From the NCBI GenBank assembly GCA_964617765.1, contig CAZTZY010000054.1:1-21807 (forward strand): a stretch of DNA of 21,807 bases, in the 5' to 3' direction. Both the position numbers and the translations under genes were made by a program. Source of the DNA: CAZTZY01 sp964617765 (GTDB lineage Bacteria > Pseudomonadota > Gammaproteobacteria > Pseudomonadales > DT-91). The notes under the pieces are model-generated. The model saw only the letters and a program-made list of their open reading frames with translations. It had not been told where the DNA came from and ran no database searches. Positions 15,386 to 21,771 of this stretch are shown here, piece by piece. The number at the start of each line of letters is the position of its first letter. The stretch's first letter is position 1.

Positions 15386-17416
15386 ATGGATACCCAGACA
15401 CATAACACACATTCATTGGCCGATTGTTTGCCTGGCATGGTGTATAAATCCTTGCCTGTTGCCCCATGGAGCCTGCTGGAAATCAGCCAGGGTGCCACCA
15501 CCCTGACCGGTATTTCTGCCGACAAATTGCTTAACGATCCATCCTCCTTTATTAACCACATCATTTATCCCGAAGACCTTGATCGAGTGACAAAAGAACG
15601 TCAACAAGCCATCGATCTTCATGGTAGCTATGATCTTGAATACCGCATTATTGCCGCCTGCGGCACTATCAAATACGTGCATGACCAGGGCAAGGTTTGT
15701 CACGATGATAATCAGCGAGTACTGGTGGGATTTATTACCGATGCCACTTCCCGCATCAAACAATTAATACAACATCAACATGCCGAAAAAGCGATTATTG
15801 CCGCCGCGCTTAATCCGCATCTTGCCTCAGGCAATACGGGGGAATTTTATAAGGAGGTGACGCAAATTGCCGTCAATACTCTCAACACAGACCAGGCGGG
15901 CGTTTGGCTCTTGAACGATAACCAGGATGAATTGCATTTATTCTGTATGTATCAAAAAGGCCAGCCTGGTTTTATTGATAATATCGTTCTCTATGCCAAA
16001 GATTACCCCGCCTACTTCAAGGCCTTGATATCGGGTCGCGCCATTGATGCCAGTGATGCATACAACGACCCTCGTACAGCAGAATTTTCGACAACGTATC
16101 TGCCTGCTACCGGCGTTACCTCGCTTCTCGATGCCACCATACGCGTGGCCGGTGCTGTCGCCGGCGTACTGTGCAATGAACAAAAACACCAGATCCGCTA
16201 TTGGCAAGATGAAGATATCTCCTTTGCAGGGCAACTCGCCGATCAAATCTCGCAAACCATCAGTAACCATCATCGCATAGAAGCTGAAAAAAAGGCGCTG
16301 GAAGCCGATACCCGCAATCAGGCCAAAAGCCATTTCCTTGCCAGCATGAGCCATGAAATACGTACACCTATGAATGGTGTGTTAGGCATGACCGAATTAC
16401 TACGAATGACATCACTCAGCAATGACCAGAAAAATTACATCGCCATTATCGAAGAATCAGGCAGTCTGCTGCTCAATATTATTGATGAAATCCTGGATTT
16501 TTCAAAACTCGAAGCCGGCAAATGCCAACTTGACGAAACGCCGAGTGAACTGGCGCGGCTATTTACCGGCGTTATTGATTTATTGTCTTCGTCCGTTTCA
16601 CCTGCCACTGAAATCAAACTGGAAATAGACCCGCAATTACCTCCGCGGATAATGATTGACAGTCATCGCTTTCGACAGATTTTACTTAACCTTATTGGCA
16701 ATGCCATTAAATTTACCGATGCCGGTTATATCCACATTAAAGTCGAACGCATAAAAGAAAATCGATGGCGCTTTATTGTTAACGATACAGGCATCGGCAT
16801 GAACAAAAACCTGCTCAGCCGATTATTTGAACCCTTTGAACGCGCTGAAAAATCCCAGCACATTACAGGCACGGGTTTAGGCCTTGCTATCTGCAAACGC
16901 CTGGTAGCACTGATGCAAGGGTCAATTTCGGTCACCAGCAAATCAGGCAAAGGTTCCACTTTTTGCGTAGAACTACCTTTAAATACTTGGGAAACTACCG
17001 CGCATTTACCTACCGAAAAGAATAAGGCGAATTACACCGGCTTTGAGAGAATCAACGTACTGGTCGCCGAAGATAACCTGATCAATCAAAAAGTCATTCA
17101 GGGTTTATTGCGGCAATTTGGCATCCTTCCCGATATGTGTGCCAATGGCATTGAAGTAATCACTCGATATGCTGCACAACCCGAAAAATATGATCTCATA
17201 TTAATGGATTGTGAAATGCCGGAAATGGATGGCTTTACCGCTTCAAAGAAAATTCGACAGATCGGCAACCATCATATTCCCAAGATTGCGGCACTGACTG
17301 CCCACGCACTGCCTGAGCACCGCGAACGCTCCAAGGCTTCGGGCATGGATTACTACCTGACAAAACCCATAAAGCTTGAAGATTTAAAAGCGTTATTGGG
17401 CAATATCCCGCAATAA
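15386..17416 (+). CDS. Hybrid sensor histidine kinase (PAS-GAF-HisKA-HATPase-REC)
   Basis: This is a cytoplasmic hybrid two-component kinase of 676 aa. The order is: PAS_3-type domain with PAC (about 15-125; HIIYPEDLDRV, LEYRIIAACG, VGFITDATSR), GAF domain (about 140-300; TDQAGVWLLND, AGVLCNEQKH), short coiled coil, HisKA with phospho-acceptor H323 in SMSHEIRTPMNG, HATPase_c (N box NLIGNAIKFTD, G1 DTGIGM, G2 GTGLGLAICKRL), and a REC domain (551-672) with phospho-acceptor D608 (LILMDCEMPEMDG) and K660 (YLTKPI). There are no TM helices or signal peptide and no HPt domain, so phosphorelay would need a separate HPt protein. No response regulator or obvious target operon is adjacent. The signal is unknown. 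It ends 3 bp from the convergent DUF4345-like gene. Confidence 0.95.
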   Translation: MDTQTHNTHSLADCLPGMVYKSLPVAPWSLLEISQGATTLTGISADKLLNDPSSFINHIIYPEDLDRVTKERQQAIDLHGSYDLEYRIIAACGTIKYVHDQGKVCHDDNQRVLVGFITDATSRIKQLIQHQHAEKAIIAAALNPHLASGNTGEFYKEVTQIAVNTLNTDQAGVWLLNDNQDELHLFCMYQKGQPGFIDNIVLYAKDYPAYFKALISGRAIDASDAYNDPRTAEFSTTYLPATGVTSLLDATIRVAGAVAGVLCNEQKHQIRYWQDEDISFAGQLADQISQTISNHHRIEAEKKALEADTRNQAKSHFLASMSHEIRTPMNGVLGMTELLRMTSLSNDQKNYIAIIEESGSLLLNIIDEILDFSKLEAGKCQLDETPSELARLFTGVIDLLSSSVSPATEIKLEIDPQLPPRIMIDSHRFRQILLNLIGNAIKFTDAGYIHIKVERIKENRWRFIVNDTGIGMNKNLLSRLFEPFERAEKSQHITGTGLGLAICKRLVALMQGSISVTSKSGKGSTFCVELPLNTWETTAHLPTEKNKANYTGFERINVLVAEDNLINQKVIQGLLRQFGILPDMCANGIEVITRYAAQPEKYDLILMDCEMPEMDGFTASKKIRQIGNHHIPKIAALTAHALPEHRERSKASGMDYYLTKPIKLEDLKALLGNIPQ

Positions 17417-17419
17417 CTG

Positions 17420-17821
17420 CTATTTGCCCGGTGTTTTTTGCTGTTTTTGTAACTGGAGAAACAGGTACCAGGCAAGCAGGGAGACAGGGCCTTCAAAAGC
17501 CAGTGCACCTAGGGAATACTGGTCAAAAGAGGCATAATAAAATACGCCTAACGTACGCAACAAAGCGATCCCGCCAACCAGATATGCCACCATCAATAAA
17601 CTGGCATCAATAGCAAAGTTAGTGGAAACAGAACGAAACAGGTAAGCACCCAAACCTATCTGCACACCGGCATAAATTGCCCACACATCCACCCGGGAAG
17701 GAATGCCGGGCAACTGCATGCCTGACAATGCCGACATCTCCAGCGGATACAGAAAATAGGCCGCACCAAAACCTGAAAAAAGGCTGGCAACAATTGTTAA
17801 AAACAGTTTTTCGCGATTCAC
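17420..17821 (-). CDS. DUF4345-like four-TM membrane protein
   Basis: This is a 133-residue integral membrane protein with about four hydrophobic helices (about 6-27, 46-64, 72-93, 108-124). The pattern PLEMSALSGM, then SRVDVWAIYAGVQIGLGAYLF, resembles DUF4345 proteins, where a conserved R-x-x-YGG-x-x-x-GLG motif follows TM1; here it reads DVWAIYAGVQIGLG. Function is unknown. The start is GTG (17821-17819) with a weak upstream GG. It lies 23 bp after the TIGR02647-like gene and probably forms a two-gene unit with it. A small hairpin (ACCGG 17829-17833 / CCGGT 17841-17845) spans the junction and may mask this start. Confidence 0.7.
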   Translation of the reverse strand: MNREKLFLTIVASLFSGFGAAYFLYPLEMSALSGMQLPGIPSRVDVWAIYAGVQIGLGAYLFRSVSTNFAIDASLLMVAYLVGGIALLRTLGVFYYASFDQYSLGALAFEGPVSLLAWYLFLQLQKQQKTPGK

Positions 17822-17844
17822 AATAAATACCGGTATATTCCCGG

Positions 17845-18084
17845 TTATTCAGTAGCCAGCAATAAATTCAGCAAGGCATGGGCATGTTGGGCTGCTTCCA
17901 GGCCCCGATGCGTCAAATAGCCGCCATCGTGCAGGGTGATCATGCCTTTATCAAACAAACGCTGTGCCGCTGCAACTTTTCCGGCATCCGCACTCGAATG
18001 AATTTTTATGCCTTCCTGCATGGTCTCCAGACTAAACAGGCGCAGGATATTCAATTCGTCGAGCAAAGCTTGTGTATAAGCCAT
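17845..18084 (-). CDS. TIGR02647 family small protein
   Basis: This 79-residue soluble protein strongly resembles the TIGR02647 family known from Pseudomonas and relatives: start MAYTQALLDELNIL, then LETMQEGIKIH, VAAAQRLFDKGMIT, and DGGYLTHRGLEAAQHAHALL. The central RLFDKGMITLHDGGYLT segment looks like a small winged-helix-type strand-turn, and a DNA-binding role has been suggested for the family; this is not established. The ATG has GAG about 9 nt upstream. It is the first gene of a probable two-gene leftward unit with the DUF4345-like gene. Confidence 0.8.
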   Translation of the reverse strand: MAYTQALLDELNILRLFSLETMQEGIKIHSSADAGKVAAAQRLFDKGMITLHDGGYLTHRGLEAAQHAHALLNLLLATE

Positions 18085-18140
18085 AAATCAATTCTCGTTG
18101 TTATAGTTATTGTCGGGCGTGTTATTTATCCAGCATCGCC

Positions 18141-18250
18141 CTATGGGTAAACGATAATGCTTTTTAGTGTTACTTGGCTACCCATAGTTCACTCATTTAG
18201 TATATTTTTTACCGCTTCATCCTCTTTTGCCATAGGCTAAAATCCCTATG
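18141..18250. repeat. Inverted CTATGGGTA/TACCCATAG and related motifs
   Basis: In the 169-bp gap between two leftward genes, CTATGGGTA (18141-18149) and TACCCATAG (18179-18187) form a perfect 9-bp inverted repeat with a 29-nt loop. A second inverted pair, CATAGG (18231-18236) and CCTATG (18245-18250), lies just past the symporter stop. The core CCATAG/CTATGG occurs four times. The second pair may be a 3' hairpin for the symporter mRNA. The first may be an operator for the TIGR02647-like gene. Both roles are inferred. Confidence 0.5.
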
Positions 18251-18253
18251 ATT

Positions 18254-19897
18254 TTATACCTGCTTTATCTGCACTGCCTCAAGCAACGCATTATGGGCAA
18301 GCAAAATAGCCTTGTTAATGTGCAGCAGTGTCGACAAATGAATATCCGACATTGCTGAACTGCGGGCACTGGCAATTAATGCTTGTTTGCGCTGTTCATA
18401 CTCATGCGTTACCCATTCCTGTAACTCAATCCAGCTTTCCTTATAAACAGTAACGTTATCGATATCGTTTAAATGAATACACTGATGACAAAAATGCCGA
18501 ACGGTTTTTGCCAGCAAATTCTGATCAAGCTCAACAGGAAGATGTTGTGTATGGCGAATATCGACCAGATCATGACGAATATCCTTAATAGTTTTAGCCG
18601 CATAAACCATCAAGTGAATGGCGTGGTGTTGCTCCGATAACCGCTCCGACTCTTGAGGATACGACGTATTATTTTGCAGATTATAAATATACGACATCAA
18701 TTCACCCTCAATTTCCTTGAGTTCGGTATAACTCTCCTCATACGTGAAACGATGCTCACTGCCATCAATACGATAATGCAGTTTTAGCGCGGGTGTTAGA
18801 ATACTCACCTCTTCAATTTTAAAGGTACGCGCCTGCAATAATAGTACCTTGAACAAAAGTCGCTGCGTCTCGTTTTCAACGGCGAGAATAGCTGCATCAA
18901 TAACATCTTTACTAATAGTCACTGGCAAACCGGGTATAAATGCCGTGGCTATCGCTGATGGCTTCCTGAACATACTTTCCAGTTTTGTGGCCGCCGAATC
19001 AATAAACGGCAAAAACAGGAATACACCGATTACATTAAACGCGGTATGGAACGCCACTAGCGCATACAGCGGATCGGCAATCCCTGCCGCATTGATTAAC
19101 CACAATAATGGCATTAAAAAAACCAGGGCAATACTATTGGTAATGACATTAAAAAACAGATGAGCTACTGCCACCCGTTTTTTATCGGCACTGCCGCGCA
19201 GCCCGCCTAACAATAGTGTACTGGTTGTACCAAGATCAGCACCAATTGCCAAAACCGCCGCTGTATTCAGATCAATTATTCCACTATTTAAAGCACTGAG
19301 AACAATCATCATCGTGGCGGCACTGGAATGAATAATAGCTGTGAATAGCGCTGCAATCACCAGAAATACAAAAGGTGGATATGCAAGCAGATCCACAACA
19401 TCAAGACTCACAAACGTCTCGGCACTCTCTTTCATATTCGACAGACCAAATAACAAAAACCCGAACCCCAACAACAGGCTGCCTGTCAGATAACGGCCTG
19501 TTGCAGGCTTGAAATAAACAATCATCATTGATCCCACCGCCAACAACGGCAACGAGAGGCTATCCAGATTTAATTTAAAACCAATAAATGTCACAATCCA
19601 GCCAGTCAATGTCGAACCCACATTGGCTCCCAGCATCACTCCCAGCGCCTGCCGGAATTGCAAAATACCCGCACCAACAAAAGCCAGTACAATAAGACCT
19701 ACCACTGAACTGCTCTGCAAACAAGCCGTCGCCAACACACCACCAATAACGCCGCGCCACGGTGATTTTGTTTGATTCCGTAAAAAATCAGTGAACGCAT
19801 CTGAACCCAGGCCCGTTAAACCCTGCTCAAGATGCACCATGCCATAGAGGAAAACTCCCAGGCCTGCACAAAATTGCCAAAAATGGATTGAATCCAT
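18254..19897 (-). CDS. Na+/phosphate cotransporter family protein with PhoU-like tail
   Basis: This is a sodium-dependent phosphate symporter homologue (NptA/PNaS family) of 547 aa. Two inverted Na_Pi_cotrans repeats are visible: the first with CLQSSS (61-64) and GANVGSTLTGW, the second with IIHSSAATMM (about 190-196) and GADLGTTSTLLLGG. About 8-9 TM helices are followed by a cytoplasmic helical region (about 330-547) resembling PhoU. The second QSSS motif is degenerate (HSSA), as in many bacterial members. The frame is open to a TTG at 19918, but the ATG at 19897 has GGGAG (19905-19909) 7 nt upstream and is preferred. It is divergent from the DksA-type gene. Phosphate as substrate is from family knowledge. 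Confidence 0.9.
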   Translation of the reverse strand: MDSIHFWQFCAGLGVFLYGMVHLEQGLTGLGSDAFTDFLRNQTKSPWRGVIGGVLATACLQSSSVVGLIVLAFVGAGILQFRQALGVMLGANVGSTLTGWIVTFIGFKLNLDSLSLPLLAVGSMMIVYFKPATGRYLTGSLLLGFGFLLFGLSNMKESAETFVSLDVVDLLAYPPFVFLVIAALFTAIIHSSAATMMIVLSALNSGIIDLNTAAVLAIGADLGTTSTLLLGGLRGSADKKRVAVAHLFFNVITNSIALVFLMPLLWLINAAGIADPLYALVAFHTAFNVIGVFLFLPFIDSAATKLESMFRKPSAIATAFIPGLPVTISKDVIDAAILAVENETQRLLFKVLLLQARTFKIEEVSILTPALKLHYRIDGSEHRFTYEESYTELKEIEGELMSYIYNLQNNTSYPQESERLSEQHHAIHLMVYAAKTIKDIRHDLVDIRHTQHLPVELDQNLLAKTVRHFCHQCIHLNDIDNVTVYKESWIELQEWVTHEYEQRKQALIASARSSAMSDIHLSTLLHINKAILLAHNALLEAVQIKQV

Positions 19898-19935
19898 CCG
19901 ATGACTCCCGCCAAACAATTAACCGTAATGTCTAG

Positions 19936-19964
19936 AATATAGTCGCTTCATGCAACAAGAACAA
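19936..19964 (-). promoter_or_regulatory. Putative promoter of the Na+/phosphate symporter gene
   Basis: On the minus strand TTGTTC (19964-19959) and TATATT (19941-19936) are separated by exactly 17 nt, a sigma-70-like pair. It would start a leader of about 30 nt before the ATG at 19897. No PHO box was recognised nearby. Confidence 0.45.
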
Positions 19965-20008
19965 ACAGAAACTTGTTTGACATATATCAACTAACTTACC
20001 GTTTCCAG

Positions 20009-20017
20009 TGCTAGACT
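20009..20017 (+). promoter_or_regulatory. Extended -10 element before the DksA-type gene
   Basis: TGCTAGACT is an extended -10 of the same type as TGCTAGAAT before cytochrome b561. It would give a leader of about 85 nt. A consensus TTGACA occurs at 19977-19982 but is 29 nt from this -10, too far to pair. It has no good -10 at normal spacing. Confidence 0.35.
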
Positions 20018-20108
20018 CGATACATTGGTATTAACACTTCCGGGCTTATAACTTCACAAGAGTTGGCAATTGTGCCTACACCCACCTCCCGGCCAGCCAG
20101 GCTTTATT

Positions 20109-20423
20109 ATGCCAACTATTGATATAAAGAAAACGTTAGATATAAAAAAGGCGGAACTTGAAAAACGTAAAGAGGCTATTGATGCAGATTTGCACAAACA
20201 GCGCAGCAAAAGCTTCAATGAACAATCGATTGAACGCGAAAACGACGATGTATTAGAATCCTTGCTACTGGAAACCCAACAAGAATTACAGCAAATCAAT
20301 ACCGCATTACAACGCCTTGCTGCCGGTGAATATGGCAAATGCAGCCAATGCGGTGTAGTCATTGCCGAACAACGTCTGTTGGCATTACCCGCAGCAAACA
20401 CCTGCATTACTTGTGCCGGTTAA
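20109..20423 (+). CDS. Short DksA/TraR-type zinc-finger protein
   Basis: This 104-residue protein belongs to the DksA/TraR superfamily, whose members insert a coiled coil into the RNA polymerase secondary channel. An N-terminal coiled coil (about 8-70) carries IERENDDVLESL at 41-52, where many short members have an ERENDE tip. A four-Cys zinc finger (C78, C81, C99, C102) and the YGKCSQCG/RLLALPAA signature follow. It lacks the long N terminus of true DksA (151 aa) and the DxxDxA tip, so classic ppGpp co-regulation is uncertain. I chose the ATG at 20109 (AGG 7 nt upstream); an in-frame start at 20070 would add 13 unlikely residues rich in proline. Confidence 0.88.
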   Translation: MPTIDIKKTLDIKKAELEKRKEAIDADLHKQRSKSFNEQSIERENDDVLESLLLETQQELQQINTALQRLAAGEYGKCSQCGVVIAEQRLLALPAANTCITCAG

Positions 20424-20451
20424 GCCCTTAAGTTAACGTTAAGGATTATTC

Positions 20452-20460
20452 TGCTAGAAT
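20452..20460 (+). promoter_or_regulatory. Extended -10 promoter of the cytochrome b561 gene
   Basis: TGCTAGAAT, an extended -10 element, is preceded by GTTAAC-like sequence near a -35 position (20432-20438). It predicts a leader of about 25 nt. The gene has a good Shine-Dalgarno sequence (AGGAA, 7 nt before the ATG). GTTAACGTTAAGG upstream contains a small palindrome (TTAACGTTAA, 20433-20442) that could be an operator. Confidence 0.5.
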
Positions 20461-20492
20461 ATTCAATACGAATATCAAAAAAGGAAATAATT

Positions 20493-21041
20493 ATGTGGCG
20501 CAGCACCCAACACCGTTATAGTGCCCTGACTGTCACCCTGCATTGGCTGATGGTCATTTTGATCGTTACCGTCTATGCCTGCATGGAATTACGCGGCTAC
20601 ACCACCAAAGGCAGTGACTTGCGCGCACTGATGAAACCCACGCATTTTATGCTGGGCTTAACCGTTTTAGGCCTGGTCATTGTTCGGTTGGCTGCACGAT
20701 TCTCCACATCTACCCCTGAAATTTTACCGGTACAACCCAAACCGGTATTACTGCTGGCCAAATTAATGCACCTTTCTTTATATCTCTTCATGATTATCAT
20801 GCCCATAGCCGGCTGGATAATCCTCAGCGCTGAAGGTAAAACCATACCCTTTTATGGTTTTGAATTACCGCCACTGGTCGGCCCCGATAAACATATCGCC
20901 CATCTTGCTGAAGATGTACATGAGTTTTTTGCCACCTTCGGTTATTTCCTGATTGGCCTGCATTCCGTTGCCGCACTGTTTCATCATTATGTGAAGAAAG
21001 ATAACACCATGACGCGGATGTTGCCGGATTATAGGAAGTAG
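20493..21041 (+). CDS. Cytochrome b561 (CybB-like)
   Basis: This is a four-TM di-heme b-type cytochrome of the inner membrane, in the family of E. coli CybB, reported as a superoxide:quinone oxidoreductase, and YceJ. Length is 182 aa. TM helices are at about 12-31, 49-67, 88-110 and 143-165. Candidate heme ligands are H17 (LHWLM), H51 (THFMLG), H143 (VHEFF) and H157 (GLHSVAALFHH), matching the family spacing. RYSALTVTLHW and MPIAGWIILSAEGK are typical. It follows the DksA-type gene by 69 bp but has its own promoter-like element. A hairpin with T-runs on both sides terminates it at 21068-21096. Confidence 0.93.
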   Translation: MWRSTQHRYSALTVTLHWLMVILIVTVYACMELRGYTTKGSDLRALMKPTHFMLGLTVLGLVIVRLAARFSTSTPEILPVQPKPVLLLAKLMHLSLYLFMIIMPIAGWIILSAEGKTIPFYGFELPPLVGPDKHIAHLAEDVHEFFATFGYFLIGLHSVAALFHHYVKKDNTMTRMLPDYRK

Positions 21042-21067
21042 TGAAGGCATTGCAGTAGATCATAGAT

Positions 21068-21096
21068 AAAAAAGGCCACTGTAATGTGGCTTTTTT
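21068..21096. terminator. Bidirectional terminator, distal end of array / end of cytochrome gene
   Basis: A run of six A, GGCCAC, the loop TGTAAT, GTGGC and a run of six T form a stem with one bulged or unpaired C and U-runs in both directions. It lies 27 nt after the cytochrome b561 stop. It can end that transcript and, on the other strand, any RNA reading through the repeat array. Confidence 0.85.
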
Positions 21097-21236
21097 ATTA
21101 GTGCCGATAGGATAGAGTCGCAGCTTGATGCTCTCCTCTGTGGGGCGTCAGCGGCCTGCCCGTAGCAATCGCCCCTCACGTTGTTCGGCGCTCGGACCCG
21201 ATAGCTTGAATCAAATCGCTCGAGTGGATCATCCAT

Positions 21237-21263
21237 AAAAAAGGCCACACTATGGTGGCCTTT
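21237..21263 (-). terminator. Array terminator hairpin (unit 2)
   Basis: GGCCAC, a 6-nt loop and GTGGCC form the stem. On the minus strand it is followed by six U, on the plus strand by only three, so it works best for transcripts coming from the tRNA side. Confidence 0.8.
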
Positions 21264-21406
21264 GCATTTGTAACGAGAGGATAGATTCGCAGCTTTGCTG
21301 CTCACCACTGTGGGGCGCCTTCGGCCTGTCCGTAGCAATCGCCCCTCACGTTGTTCGGCGCTCGATCCCGAGAGCTTGAATCAAATCGCTCGAGTGGGCC
21401 ATCCAT

Positions 21407-21433
21407 AAAAAAGGCCACACTATGGTGGCCTTT
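21407..21433 (-). terminator. Array terminator hairpin (unit 3)
   Basis: This is identical in sequence to the hairpin 170 bp away at 21237-21263. It has the same six-U tail on the minus strand. Confidence 0.8.
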
Positions 21434-21576
21434 GCATTTGTAACGAGAGGATAGATTCGCAGCTTTGCTGCTCACCACTGTGGGGCGCCTTCGGCCTGTC
21501 CGTAGCAATCGCCCCTCACGTTGTTCGGCGCTCGATCCCGAGAGCTTGAATCAAATCGCTCGAGTGGGCCATCCAT

Positions 21577-21603
21577 AAAAAAGGCCACACTATGGTGGCC
21601 TTT
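21577..21603 (-). terminator. Array terminator hairpin (unit 4)
   Basis: This is the third identical copy of the hairpin, again with a six-U tail on the minus strand. It is the first array terminator met after the one attached to the tRNA. Confidence 0.8.
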
Positions 21604-21727
21604 GCATTTGTAACGAGAGGATAGATTCGCAGCTTTGCTGCTCACCCCTACGGGGCGCCTTCGGCGTCGTGCCTCACGTTGTTCGGCGCTCGAACCCGAG
21701 AGCTTGAATCAAATCGCTCGAGTGGAT

Positions 21728-21771
21728 CATCCATAAAAAAGGCCACCATAGTGTGGCCTTTTTTATGGATG
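21728..21771 (-). terminator. Perfect 19-bp-stem terminator abutting the tRNA 3' end
   Basis: CATCCATAAAAAAGGCCAC and its exact complement flank a 6-nt loop. The palindrome includes the first two bases of the encoded CCA of the tRNA (21770-21772). It is an intrinsic terminator with U-runs both ways. The outer CATCCAT/ATGGATG arms distinguish it from most copies in the array, which keep only one arm. Confidence 0.9.

Noticed and set aside
19977..19982. Consensus -35 TTGACA before the DksA-type gene
   Set aside because: No -10-like hexamer lies 16-18 nt downstream; the nearest good one is 29 nt away.
21302..21508. Basic open frames inside the repeat units (also 21060-21338), starting MLRTGRRRP, reminiscent of the small basic tpr product claimed at E. 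coli tyrT
   Set aside because: They start with TTG, read through a terminator hairpin, and shift frame by 2 nt per unit. No Shine-Dalgarno sequence is visible. They are likely by-products of a structured RNA region.
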